Positions 22,956 to 30,485 of a DNA stretch of 30,880 nt are shown here, one piece after another. Where the stretch lies: contig CAYYLZ010000023.1 in NCBI GenBank assembly GCA_964472725.1, positions 1 to 30,880 of the forward strand, in the 5' to 3' direction. The stretch's first letter is position 1, and each line of letters starts with the position of its first letter. Source of the stretch: RGIG6375 sp964472725 (lineage in GTDB: Bacteria; Bacillota; Clostridia; Oscillospirales; Oscillospiraceae). The notes beneath the pieces were generated by a model, which saw only the letters and a list, made by a program, of their open reading frames with translations, searched no databases and was not told where the DNA came from. Made by a program: the position numbers and the translations under genes.

Positions 22956-24228
22956 ATTCTCCCATCGGCCGCACTATCGACATCGCCAATCTCTCTATTG
23001 CGAAATACTCCCGCAGGAATGCCCTGCAGTCCTCAATATCCACGCTGAGGAGAATATCCTTGGCTTCAAAAGAGGAGTAGCCGTGGAAAAATGCTTCCGC
23101 CTCATTATGGCATATAATTTCCACGGAATCAAGGGAGCGGATAGTGGAACCAAGCATCGCCTTTTTAAGACGCTCGAAAAGCTGCTCTCCGCCGCCTTCC
23201 GCCATTTTGACGGCAGCTTCGGTGACGCGCTCCATGACCGCGTAGGGATCCTTGCTCTCTCCGCCTGCGGCAGTAAATGCTCCGCCGGGGAAATCTGCGG
23301 TTCCGCAGTAGAAGGAGCGGTTGATAAGGCCGTCCTTATACATCTGCGCGTAAAGCTCGGAGGACTCACCCATGAGCATCTCGCAGGCCAACTCGCCTGT
23401 AAGCAGCTGCTTCAGGAATTTGCGGCCATCTGCCTCGTAGGGCAGCTTTGCACCGAACATGAACAGGGGCATGGCTACCGCCATTTCCTCTTCAAGGCGA
23501 ATTTTCGCGGGCAGTTCGCTTTCGGCCTCGCCGTAATCACGCTCGGGAACCTCTGCACCCATGGTTTTCACGTTGTCCAGCACTATCTGTTTTACGGTCT
23601 CGGGATCTGCGTTACCGGAAACGCAGAGAACCATGTTGGCTGGATTATAGAAAGCCTTATGGCAGGCATAGAGCACTTCGGGAGTTATCTCGGCAATGCT
23701 CTCCACCGTACCGGCAATAGAATCGCGCACGGGGTGGTTTGCATAAAGAGCACGCATAAGGTTCTGACGTACGCGGCGGGCGGGGCTGTCCTCGCCCATC
23801 TTTATCTCCTGACCGATAATGCCCTGCTCCTTATCCACGCTCTCAGCGGTGAAATAAGGGGTCATAACGAAGTTGAGAAGTATTGCAAGGTTCTCCTCAA
23901 ACTTATCGGTGCAGCGGAAAAGGTAGCCCGTCATACCGTTTGCGGTAAAGGCATTGGGGGACGCACCGTTTTCGGAAAGAGTGGTAAGTGCGTTGCTGCC
24001 GTCGGGCAGGTCGAACATCTTATGTTCAAGGAAGTGGGCTACGCCGGCGGGCGTATCGTGCCACTGACCGTCCAGCTTGAAGCGCCGGTCACAGCCACCG
24101 TAGTTGGTGGCGAAAAATGCGTAGGTGCGGCTGTAATTCTTCTTGGGAACTACCAGCACGGTAAGGCCGTTATACAGCTTTTCGTACCATACTTCTTCGC
24201 CTACGCTTTTATATTCGATAAGACGCAT
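22954..24228 (-). CDS. M16 zinc metallopeptidase, YmfH/YfmH type (active partner)
   Basis: A 424-aa pitrilysin-family protein. The inverted zinc motif HFLEH (about residues 66-70) with a downstream Glu in EQGIIGQEIKMGED marks it as the catalytic member of an M16 heterodimer. The second M16 half is present (about 190-420). Family knowledge: the B. subtilis pair is linked to maturation of the 5-aminopentanol modification on EF-P Lys32. ATG start overlaps the stop of the upstream partner by one base (TAATG), giving equal, coupled synthesis. Lgt follows downstream. Confidence 0.92.
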   Translation of the reverse strand: MRLIEYKSVGEEVWYEKLYNGLTVLVVPKKNYSRTYAFFATNYGGCDRRFKLDGQWHDTPAGVAHFLEHKMFDLPDGSNALTTLSENGASPNAFTANGMTGYLFRCTDKFEENLAILLNFVMTPYFTAESVDKEQGIIGQEIKMGEDSPARRVRQNLMRALYANHPVRDSIAGTVESIAEITPEVLYACHKAFYNPANMVLCVSGNADPETVKQIVLDNVKTMGAEVPERDYGEAESELPAKIRLEEEMAVAMPLFMFGAKLPYEADGRKFLKQLLTGELACEMLMGESSELYAQMYKDGLINRSFYCGTADFPGGAFTAAGGESKDPYAVMERVTEAAVKMAEGGGEQLFERLKKAMLGSTIRSLDSVEIICHNEAEAFFHGYSSFEAKDILLSVDIEDCRAFLREYFAIERLAMSIVRPMGE

Positions 24229-25511
24229 TACACAGCCTCCCCTCTGTTCTTAAGGAAATAAACCGTATCCAGCTCTACGCTCTTGGCTATTTCAACTACG
24301 TCCTCAAGCTTTACCATGTCCACAAGACCGGCATACTCGTCCAGGTCGTAGTTAAGCTCCTTTATCTCCTGACCGAGATAGAAATCGTCCATGGTGGCGG
24401 CGCTGTCATTATAGGCGCGCAGGGCTGCCACAACGTAACCCTTGGCGGAGTCAAACTCCTTCTGCGTTATATCGCCGTTACGGCAGGCGTCCAGCTGAGC
24501 CAGTATCTCGGCAAGAGCCTGGTCATACTTGGCAGGCTCGATGCCGGAAACAACGGTCATGATACCCTTATGGGTATCAATGGAGGAGGACGCATAATAG
24601 CACAGTGAAAGCTTTTCACGGACGTTGGCGAACAGCTTGGAGGTAACGCCACCACCGTAGATGGTATTGAAAACAGTCATGGCAGCGTAGTTGGGTCGGT
24701 ACATTACCTCGCCCATTCTGAAGCCTATCGCAAGATTGCCCTGAGATACGTCCATTTCCTCGGTAACGTACTTCGGCTCAACGGCATTGATACGAATTTC
24801 TATGCTGGTATCATAATATTCTTCGCTGCGGGGCAGAGTTGCAAAGGCTTCTTTTACAGCCAGCTCTACACGCTCGGGAGCCGCGCTGCCGCAGTAAAAC
24901 ATATATATTTCAGACTCGGCAAGGGACTGCTTATAGTACTTGGTGAGCGGCACGTAGTTTATCTTTTCGGCGGTTTCAAGCGTACCGTAAGCGTAGGTGC
25001 CGTAGTTTTCATCGGCGCACATTATCTCACGCAGGCGTCCCATCGCGTATACGCGCTTGTCATTTACCCGGGCGCGAATTTCGTCGCAGATATTCTCCTT
25101 TTCGGAGTTTACATACTCGGCTCTGAGCAGGCCGTCCTTGGTGGCAGGGTCAAGAAGCAGCTCGGCAACCAGTGCGATAGTATTTTCGAGGGTTTTCGCC
25201 TCGCCGGGCAGGTACTTGTCGTCAACGAAGGACGAGCAGAAGCCCGTGCAGAGTATTTCACCGCGCTGGCGCACGATGGGCTCGATAACCGCGCCGTAAA
25301 GATCGTCCAGCGCAGCGGAGAGGCTTTCCATATCGGGATAGCTGCGGCAGCCTCTTTTGAGCACCTGAGGTATGATGGAATCCTTTGCCGCGTTTTCGGG
25401 GCAAAGCTGGCGCTGAAGCGACACGCTGAAGTAGCCGGTCTTAAATTTCGCCGTCTGCAGGCAGAGCAGCGTCACGCCAGACATCACGGTCTTTCTAGTT
25501 ATTTTATCCAA
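24228..25511 (-). CDS. M16-family protein, YmfF/YfmF type (non-catalytic partner)
   Basis: A 427-aa homologue of the downstream M16 peptidase in which the HxxEH zinc site is missing; the corresponding region reads PQVLKRGCRSYPDM. Such inactive subunits supply substrate-binding surface in M16B heterodimers. The C-terminal half has the GGGVTSKLFANVREKLSLCYYASS signature including the R/Y substrate-binding residues. TTG start (25509-25511) follows AAGGAGG by eight bases. Transcribed from the promoter at 25551-25579, divergent from ylxM. Confidence 0.92.
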   Translation of the reverse strand: MDKITRKTVMSGVTLLCLQTAKFKTGYFSVSLQRQLCPENAAKDSIIPQVLKRGCRSYPDMESLSAALDDLYGAVIEPIVRQRGEILCTGFCSSFVDDKYLPGEAKTLENTIALVAELLLDPATKDGLLRAEYVNSEKENICDEIRARVNDKRVYAMGRLREIMCADENYGTYAYGTLETAEKINYVPLTKYYKQSLAESEIYMFYCGSAAPERVELAVKEAFATLPRSEEYYDTSIEIRINAVEPKYVTEEMDVSQGNLAIGFRMGEVMYRPNYAAMTVFNTIYGGGVTSKLFANVREKLSLCYYASSSIDTHKGIMTVVSGIEPAKYDQALAEILAQLDACRNGDITQKEFDSAKGYVVAALRAYNDSAATMDDFYLGQEIKELNYDLDEYAGLVDMVKLEDVVEIAKSVELDTVYFLKNRGEAV

Positions 25512-25550
25512 TTATGCCGCCTCCTTGTTTTGGCTTTATTTTTATAGATT

Positions 25551-25579
25551 ATTTTACCACGTTTCCGCTGTTTTCACAA
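25551..25579 (-). promoter_or_regulatory. SigA promoter of the M16 pair / lgt operon
   Basis: On the minus strand TTGTGA (complement of 25574-25579), a 17-bp spacer and TAAAAT (complement of 25551-25556) with an upstream TGG (extended -10). It lies 40 bp before the TTG start. Confidence 0.7.
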
Positions 25580-25616
25580 TAGAATACCACGCTATTTATT
25601 ATAAACTATTTGTGAA

Positions 25617-25700
25617 TAAGACGTCTTAAATTATCCCACCGCAGCTGCGAAAATATGCCTGTTGGGGCGGCCTTGAAGTGTAAAGGAAAATTTCTTTACA
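25617..25700. repeat. Cluster of short palindromes in divergent intergenic region
   Basis: The 286-bp gap (25512-25797) contains no protein gene but holds a perfect 12-bp palindrome TAAGACGTCTTA (25617-25628), a perfect 10-bp palindrome CGCAGCTGCG (25640-25649) and the dyad TGTAAAG-N8-CTTTACA (25679-25700). The TGTAAA box recurs at 25738-25743 and as CTTTACA at 25766-25772, flanking the ylxM promoter. Unidentified operator sites are likely. Confidence 0.5.
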
Positions 25701-25716
25701 TTTTTCAAAAAAGCTA

Positions 25717-25745
25717 TTGACAGCGGGGCAAAATTATTGTAAACT
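25717..25745 (+). promoter_or_regulatory. SigA promoter of the ylxM-ffh operon
   Basis: Perfect TTGACA (25717-25722), 17-bp spacer and TAAACT (25740-25745), about 50 bp before the ylxM ATG. Confidence 0.8.
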
Positions 25746-25797
25746 CACCCAGGTAAGTGAAAACACTTTACACTATTTCTGTCAGGAGGGGTTCAGC

Positions 25798-26160
25798 ATG
25801 GAAAAGAATGTTCGCATGGCTATCCTCTTCGACTATTACGGTGAAATGCTCACCGACAAGCAGAAAGAGTATTTTGACCTTTACTACGGCGAGAACCTCT
25901 CCCTTTCCGAGATTGCCGAGAACGACGGCATCAGCCGCCAGGGTGTGCGCGACGTTATCGTCCGCGCCGAGGCAATAATGGAGGACGCGGAGACTAAGCT
26001 GGGAATGATCCGCCAGCATCAGGAGCTTGAAGCCGACCTCGCGGAGGTCGAAGCCTACCTGACCGAGATCGCTCAGCTCAACAGTTCCCGCTTCAAGAAC
26101 GGCAGGCTTCTGGAGCTGTGCAACCTTATCGACGCAAAGCTTCAGCTCATGAAGAAATAA
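25798..26160 (+). CDS. ylxM: YlxM/p13-type HTH protein of the SRP operon
   Basis: A 120-aa cytoplasmic protein starting at ATG 25798 after AGGAGGGG; an upstream in-frame ATG would overlap the promoter. The sequence LTDKQKEYFDLYYGENLSLSEIAENDGISRQGVRDVIVRAE (about 18-58) is a sigma-70 region 4-like helix-turn-helix typical of the family, followed by a coiled-coil half. YlxM is almost always encoded beside ffh and has been shown in streptococci to modulate SRP assembly and activity. Twelve bases separate it from ffh. Confidence 0.93.
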   Translation: MEKNVRMAILFDYYGEMLTDKQKEYFDLYYGENLSLSEIAENDGISRQGVRDVIVRAEAIMEDAETKLGMIRQHQELEADLAEVEAYLTEIAQLNSSRFKNGRLLELCNLIDAKLQLMKK

Positions 26161-26172
26161 CGGAGGACACTT

Positions 26173-27528
26173 ATGGCATTTGAAAGTTTATCGGAAAAGC
26201 TGTCCGCCACATTCAAGAAGTTGCGCGGCAAGGGCCGCCTTAACGAGGCCGATATCAAGGAGGCTATGCGCGATGTGCGCCTTGCTCTGCTTGAGGCTGA
26301 CGTAAGCTACAAGGTCGTAAAGGACTTCATCGCCCGCGTAAGCGAGCGCGCCGTTGGCGCAGACGTTCTCGAAAGCCTTACTCCCGCGCAGATGGTCATC
26401 AAAATAGTCAACGAGGAGCTTACCGCTACCATGGGCAGCGAGAACTCCAAGCTGAATATATCTTCCAAGTCCCCCACCGTGGTAATGCTGGTTGGTCTGC
26501 AGGGTGCAGGTAAAACCACCAACGGTGCAAAGCTGGCTGCTTACATGAAGAAGAGCGGCAAGCGTCCCCTGCTGGCAGCCTGCGACATTTATCGCCCCGC
26601 TGCAATCACTCAGCTGGAAACCGTGGGTGCGCAGGTTGAGGTCCCCGTCTTCCAGATGGGCACCGAAAACCCCGTAAAAATCGCTAAGGCAGCCGTTGAC
26701 CACGCCAAGAAGCACGGCAACGACATAGTCTTTATCGATACCGCAGGTCGTCTGCACATCGACGAGACCCTGATGGACGAGCTCAAGAACATCAAGGCTG
26801 AGGTCGAGCCCGACGAGGTAATGCTGGTTATCGACGCAATGACCGGTCAGGACGCCGTAAACGTGGCCAAAGCTTTCGATGAGGCGCTGGGCATAACCGG
26901 TATATTCCTCACCAAGCTTGACGGCGACGCAAGAGGCGGTGCAGCTCTCTCCGTAAGAGCCATCACCGGCAAGCCCATCAAGTTCGCCGGCGTCGGCGAA
27001 AAGCTGGACGGCATCGAAGCTTTCCACCCCGACAGAATGGCTTCCCGAATACTCGGCATGGGCGATATCCTCACCCTTATCGAGAAAGCGGAGCAGAGCT
27101 TCGACGAGAAGAAGGCAAACGAGCTTGCCGAAAAGCTCATGAAGAATAAGTTCACGCTTGCCGACTTCTACGATCAGCTGGTTTCCATCAAGTCTATGGG
27201 TTCCCTTTCCGATATCGCAGGCATGCTCCCCGGCGTTGACGCCAAGGCTCTGAGTGGTGCCTCTATCGACGAAAAGGCAATGGCCCGCACCGAGGCCATT
27301 ATCCTCTCCATGACTCCCAAGGAGAGAGAGAACCCCGACATTCTCAACTCCAGCCGCAAAAAGCGCATCGCAGCCGGCAGCGGAACTCAGGTAGTGGACG
27401 TAAACCGCCTGCTCAAGCAGTTCTCCACCATGCAGGCCATGATGAAGCAGATGAGCGGCAAGAACGCCAAGAAGCTTATGCGCGGCATGGGTAAAAAGGG
27501 CCGCGGCATGAACCCCTTCGGCTTCTGA
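26173..27528 (+). CDS. ffh: Signal recognition particle protein Ffh
   Basis: The SRP54 GTPase, which binds hydrophobic signal sequences with 4.5S/6S RNA and docks with FtsY. The 451-aa protein has an N domain (1-95), a G domain with GLQGAGKTTNGAKLA (about 107-121), DIYRPAAITQL, DTAGRLH and TKLDGDARGGAALS, and a Met-rich M domain (about 325-451) ending in MQAMMKQMSGKNAKKLMRG and GRGMNPFGF. All GTPase motifs intact. The gene ftsY is not adjacent. An 80-bp gap with a weak 5-bp hairpin separates it from rpsP. Confidence 0.98.
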   Translation: MAFESLSEKLSATFKKLRGKGRLNEADIKEAMRDVRLALLEADVSYKVVKDFIARVSERAVGADVLESLTPAQMVIKIVNEELTATMGSENSKLNISSKSPTVVMLVGLQGAGKTTNGAKLAAYMKKSGKRPLLAACDIYRPAAITQLETVGAQVEVPVFQMGTENPVKIAKAAVDHAKKHGNDIVFIDTAGRLHIDETLMDELKNIKAEVEPDEVMLVIDAMTGQDAVNVAKAFDEALGITGIFLTKLDGDARGGAALSVRAITGKPIKFAGVGEKLDGIEAFHPDRMASRILGMGDILTLIEKAEQSFDEKKANELAEKLMKNKFTLADFYDQLVSIKSMGSLSDIAGMLPGVDAKALSGASIDEKAMARTEAIILSMTPKERENPDILNSSRKKRIAAGSGTQVVDVNRLLKQFSTMQAMMKQMSGKNAKKLMRGMGKKGRGMNPFGF

Positions 27529-27608
27529 TAATTCGTTTGGTCAATGTGAAAAACATTTTCCATATATATTACTTTTACAAACTCAAATATTCTTGGAGGT
27601 GAATAGAA

Positions 27609-27848
27609 ATGGTTAAGATCAGACTTCGCAGAATGGGTGCTAAGAAGAACCCCTTTTACAGAATAGTTGTTGCTGACTCCCGTTTCCCCCGTGATGGCAG
27701 ATGCATCGAGGAGATCGGCACCTACGATCCCATGGCCGAGCCCACTCAGGTCAAGGTCAACAAGGAGCGTGCTCTTGAGTGGATCAAGAACGGCGCTCAG
27801 CCCACCGATACCGTTAAGACTCTGCTGAAGAAGGAAGGCGTTCTGTAA
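27609..27848 (+). CDS. rpsP: 30S ribosomal protein S16
   Basis: A 79-aa small-subunit assembly protein. MVKIRLRRMGAKKNPFYRIVVADSR is the family signature and length is standard. ATG follows TTGGAGGTGAATAGAA. A clear promoter was not recognised in the 80-bp gap after ffh, so co-transcription is assumed. The khpA gene follows by 35 bp. Confidence 0.97.
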   Translation: MVKIRLRRMGAKKNPFYRIVVADSRFPRDGRCIEEIGTYDPMAEPTQVKVNKERALEWIKNGAQPTDTVKTLLKKEGVL

Positions 27849-27883
27849 CGCATTTTAGTTGAGCGAAAGGATCGGTCGTTACA

Positions 27884-28114
27884 ATGAAAGAACTTTTACT
27901 TTACATTGCCCGCAGCCTTGTCGATAATCCTGACGAGGTCACTGTGACCGAGCGCGAAGAGAGCAACGAAACTGTTCTCGAGCTGAGAGTTGCAGAGGGC
28001 GACATGGGTAAGGTCATCGGCCGCCAGGGACGTATTGCTAAGGAAATACGCGTTTTGGTCAAGTCCCTTGCCCAGCGCAGCGGCAAAAGGGTTTCGGTTG
28101 AAATTGTTGACTGA
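27884..28114 (+). CDS. khpA: KH-domain RNA-binding protein KhpA (YlqC)
   Basis: A 76-aa protein consisting of one type II KH domain; the RNA-binding loop GKVIGRQGRIAKEIR (about 44-58, GxxG = GRQG) is intact. Family knowledge: KhpA acts with KhpB/Jag as a global RNA-binding pair influencing cell elongation and division. Position between rpsP and rimM is conserved across Firmicutes. A terminator follows directly. Confidence 0.96.
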   Translation: MKELLLYIARSLVDNPDEVTVTEREESNETVLELRVAEGDMGKVIGRQGRIAKEIRVLVKSLAQRSGKRVSVEIVD

Positions 28115-28127
28115 CACTCGTAAAACC

Positions 28128-28160
28128 GGGGAGATGCTCAGGCACCTCCCCTTTTGTTTT
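28128..28160 (+). terminator. Terminator after khpA
   Basis: GGGGAG-A-TGC / GCA-C-CTCCCC (28128-28137 with 28142-28151; one A-C mismatch) and four-base loop followed by TTTTGTTTT. It splits the ylxM-khpA unit from rimM-trmD. Confidence 0.85.
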
Positions 28161-28177
28161 ACATTCGGCTGAGTTCC

Positions 28178-28217
28178 GATGAAAGTATTTAACTGACACC
28201 TTTTGAATATTTTCATC
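28178..28217 (+). promoter_or_regulatory. Long imperfect hairpin in the rimM leader
   Basis: GATGAAAGTATTTAA (28178-28192) pairs with TTGAATATTTTCATC (28203-28217) over 15 bp with two G-U pairs and a ten-base loop. It lies between the khpA terminator and the rimM ribosome site (GGAGG), with no T-run after it and no obvious promoter around it. Function unknown. Confidence 0.55.
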
Positions 28218-28246
28218 AGTGTTCACCACACCTGAAGGAGGACAAC

Positions 28247-28741
28247 ATGGAAAAGAAGCAGTTTCTCGAAAGCGGCAAAATCGTAAACACCCACGGAATC
28301 AAGGGCGAAGTCAAAATCCAGCCTTGGTGCGACTCCCCCGAATTCCTCAAGAAGTTCAAGACCCTCTATATCGGTCAGACTGCCTACAAGGTGCTCTCCG
28401 CCCGCGTCCACAAGGATTGCGTCATTGCGCTGCTGGACGGCATTGCCGATGTAAACGAGGCTATGAAGCTCAAAAATAAAATCGTCAGCATCAACCGCGA
28501 CGACGCCAAGCTCCCCAAGGGCAGTTGGTTCATCCAGGATATCCTCGGCCTGCCCGTCTACGACGAGGTTCGCGGCGAGATCGGCACTCTCAAGGAAGTT
28601 CTCGATATGCCCGCAGGCGACCTCTATGTGGTAGTCAACGATAAGGGCGAGGAGCACATGATCCCCGGCGTGCCCGAATTTCTCAAGGAGATCGACCCCG
28701 AGGCGGGCCGCATCACCGTAGCTCTTATTGAAGGAATGTAA
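28247..28741 (+). CDS. rimM: Ribosome maturation factor RimM
   Basis: A 164-aa 30S assembly factor that binds S19 and helps mature the 16S 3' domain. The N-terminal RimM domain carries GKIVNTHGIKGEVKIQPW; the C-terminal PRC-barrel begins near GSWFIQDILGLPVYDE and includes HMIPGVPEFLKEID. ATG follows GGAGGACAAC. The trmD start codon lies three bases after its stop codon, so the two are coupled. Confidence 0.97.
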   Translation: MEKKQFLESGKIVNTHGIKGEVKIQPWCDSPEFLKKFKTLYIGQTAYKVLSARVHKDCVIALLDGIADVNEAMKLKNKIVSINRDDAKLPKGSWFIQDILGLPVYDEVRGEIGTLKEVLDMPAGDLYVVVNDKGEEHMIPGVPEFLKEIDPEAGRITVALIEGM

Positions 28742-28744
28742 GCC

Positions 28745-29503
28745 ATGATAGCTTTGACTATAGATATAATGACCCTCTTCCCCGATACCGTCTCCGCCGT
28801 GCTTGGCGAGAGCATTATCGGCAAGGCTCAGTCCAACGGCATAGTTAAGATAAACTGCCACCAGATACGTGATTACACCACCAACAAGCAGAAGCAGGTG
28901 GACGATTATCCCTACGGCGGCGGCATGGGCATGGTAATGCAGATACAGCCCCTTTACGACTGCTGGAAGCACATCTGTGACGAAGCGGGAGAACGCCTGC
29001 ACACCATCTACATGAGCCCTCAGGGCAAAGTATTCAAGCAGGAGGACGCAAAGCGTCTGAAGCGCGAATATGACCGCTTCATCATCGTTTGCGGACACTA
29101 CGAGGGTGTGGACGAGCGTTTCATCGAGCAGTGCGTGGACGAGGAGATATCCATCGGCGACTTCGTGCTCACCGGCGGCGAAATCCCTGCCATGGCGGTT
29201 GCCGATTCCGTATGCCGCCTTGTTCCCGGCGTACTTGCCGACGAGGACTGCTTCACCGACGAAAGCCACTGGAGCGGCCTGCTGGAATACCCCCATTATT
29301 CCCGTCCTCCCGTATGGAACGGCTCAGAGGTACCCGAGGTTCTCCGCTCCGGGCATCACGCCAACATCGCAAAATGGCGCCGCAAGCAGGCGCTTAAGCG
29401 CACCCTGCTCAAGCGTCCCGACATGATGGAGAATTTCGTCCCCGACAAGAGCGATCGCAAGCTGCTGGCTGAAATTGAAAAGGAACTGCAGGAAGAGGTG
29501 TAA
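28745..29503 (+). CDS. trmD: tRNA (guanine-N1)-methyltransferase TrmD
   Basis: An SPOUT-family methyltransferase making m1G37, which prevents +1 frameshifting. The 252-aa protein shows DIMTLFPD, YPYGGGMGMVMQ, YMSPQGK, CGHYEGVDERF and LTGGEIPAMAVAD (the knotted SAM site), then a C-terminal tRNA-binding domain with HHANIAKWRRKQAL. The ATG lies within GTAAGCCATG, coupled to rimM. Downstream is a small zinc-finger gene rather than the usual rplS. Confidence 0.97.
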   Translation: MIALTIDIMTLFPDTVSAVLGESIIGKAQSNGIVKINCHQIRDYTTNKQKQVDDYPYGGGMGMVMQIQPLYDCWKHICDEAGERLHTIYMSPQGKVFKQEDAKRLKREYDRFIIVCGHYEGVDERFIEQCVDEEISIGDFVLTGGEIPAMAVADSVCRLVPGVLADEDCFTDESHWSGLLEYPHYSRPPVWNGSEVPEVLRSGHHANIAKWRRKQALKRTLLKRPDMMENFVPDKSDRKLLAEIEKELQEEV

Positions 29504-29505
29504 TC

Positions 29506-29682
29506 GTGGCTGATACCAAGAAAATCAATTTAGACGGAACTGAAAAGTTCACCTGCGTCATTTGCGGCAAAGAATTTGATGATTATTCCTATAACGCTTA
29601 CCCCGTGAAGGATGGCAGCTGCTGTGAGAAATGCAACCGTAATGTGGTTATTCCCGCTCGCCTGAAAGAAGCAGACCTTTGA
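29506..29682 (+). CDS. Small zinc-finger-like protein (58 aa)
   Basis: A short ORF beginning GTG 29506, two bases after the trmD stop, with AGAGGTG five bases upstream. The protein has CVIC (Cys17, Cys20) and CCEKC (Cys39/40, Cys43), a spacing that would form one treble-clef or zinc-ribbon site; the C-terminus is NVVIPARLKEADL. Small proteins of this kind occur in Firmicutes and their phages, function unknown. Tight coupling to trmD suggests co-expression with tRNA modification. It ends before a strong terminator, which supports it being a real last gene of the operon. Confidence 0.8.
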   Translation: MADTKKINLDGTEKFTCVICGKEFDDYSYNAYPVKDGSCCEKCNRNVVIPARLKEADL

Positions 29683-29700
29683 TACGCTTATAAGTAATGA

Positions 29701-29739
29701 AAGCCTCTGCATAGTTTATCATGCAGAGGCTTAGTTATT
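29701..29739 (+). terminator. Bidirectional terminator after the trmD operon
   Basis: A perfect 12-bp stem (29701-29712 with 29721-29732) with an eight-base loop and AGTTATTTTATT after it. The converging regulator gene ends at 29740, so the hairpin probably serves both strands. Confidence 0.85.
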
Positions 29740-30297
29740 TTATTGTCTTCTCTTAAAAAGTTGAAGCAACTTTTTAACCTTTCCGTTTTTTTCAAAAACA
29801 TAAATTACTCCAGCAAGAAACAGTATCCAAAACAGAACCGTTAAAAAAACCAAATTATGTTCCCGTACAAAGTGTATGTAACTGTATTCCAGATGCTCTC
29901 TACTATATTCATAGAATATAATCTTCCCGTTATCATAAACAGGATGCGGAATCATGGCTCTAATAAACCGGGACAATATATAAATAACAACATTACCAAA
30001 TAGTCCAAAAGTAGCTACACACATTCCTACTATCATTTGTATTTTATTTTCCGCTGCAGTAGCAGTACTTTTCACAGCCGGAACATCGTTGTCGCTTTCA
30101 TAATCATCATTCAGCAAATAATCTGCCGTGACTTCAAAAAGCTTACTTAATTGCAGAATATTAGATGCATCTGGCTGAGCAGCCCCTACCTCCCAGCGTG
30201 ATACTGCTTGGCGAGAAACATTCAACTTCTCTGCCAGTTCCTCTTGAGAGAATCCGCGCTGTTTTCTAAGGTTTAAAATCTTATCCGCTAATTTCAT
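29740..30297 (-). CDS. Membrane-anchored XRE-family transcriptional regulator
   Basis: A 185-aa protein starting at ATG 30295-30297 after AAAGGAGAAAG. Residues about 4-60 are a Cro/CI helix-turn-helix (FSQEELAEKLNVSRQAVSRWE), followed by a linker and two hydrophobic segments: IQMIVGMCVATFGLFGNVVIYIL (about 85-107) and LVFLTVLFWILFLAGVIYVF (about 150-169). A short loop lies between them and a basic C-terminus follows (KVKKLLQLFKRRQ). This HTH-plus-two-TM layout is frequent in Firmicutes; ligands and targets are generally unknown. It is a single-gene unit, more A+T-rich than its neighbours. Confidence 0.87.
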   Translation of the reverse strand: MKLADKILNLRKQRGFSQEELAEKLNVSRQAVSRWEVGAAQPDASNILQLSKLFEVTADYLLNDDYESDNDVPAVKSTATAAENKIQMIVGMCVATFGLFGNVVIYILSRFIRAMIPHPVYDNGKIIFYEYSREHLEYSYIHFVREHNLVFLTVLFWILFLAGVIYVFEKNGKVKKLLQLFKRRQ

Positions 30298-30315
30298 AAC
30301 GACTTTCTCCTTTTT

Positions 30316-30407
30316 CTTGTTGATTTTAACTATAAACAAATTCATGCTTTTACGCTACTACATAGACTTTGCAATTCTGCAACTTGACTTTACATAATCA
30401 ACAAGTT
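30316..30407. repeat. Inverted repeats upstream of the membrane XRE regulator
   Basis: CTTGTTGATT (30316-30325) and AATCAACAAG (30396-30405) are perfect 10-bp inverted repeats about 70 bp apart. AACTTG (30381-30386) and CAAGTT (30402-30407) form a second, nested dyad. A -10-like TATAGT (complement of 30328-30333) lies between the long arms. This suggests autoregulation, possibly with looping. Confidence 0.45.
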
Positions 30408-30424
30408 GGACATTAATAAGTAGA

Positions 30425-30461
30425 AAGAACAGGCACAGAGGTTACACTCATGCCTGTTCTT
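30425..30461 (-). terminator. Terminator after the clp gene
   Basis: An 11-bp perfect stem AAGAACAGGCA/TGCCTGTTCTT (30425-30435 with 30451-30461) with a 15-base loop; on the minus strand it lies 25 bp beyond the clp stop and is followed by T-rich sequence. Confidence 0.7.
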
Positions 30462-30485
30462 CTTATTTATTATACTTTATTTAGC

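Noticed and set aside
25573..25616. TTCACAA and TTGTGAA considered as a Rex operator
   Set aside because: Half-sites are in the opposite order and 30 bp apart, unlike the compact Rex palindrome.
27540..27560. Hairpin AATGT-GAAAA-ACATT as an ffh terminator
   Set aside because: Only five A-T-rich base pairs; too weak to claim.
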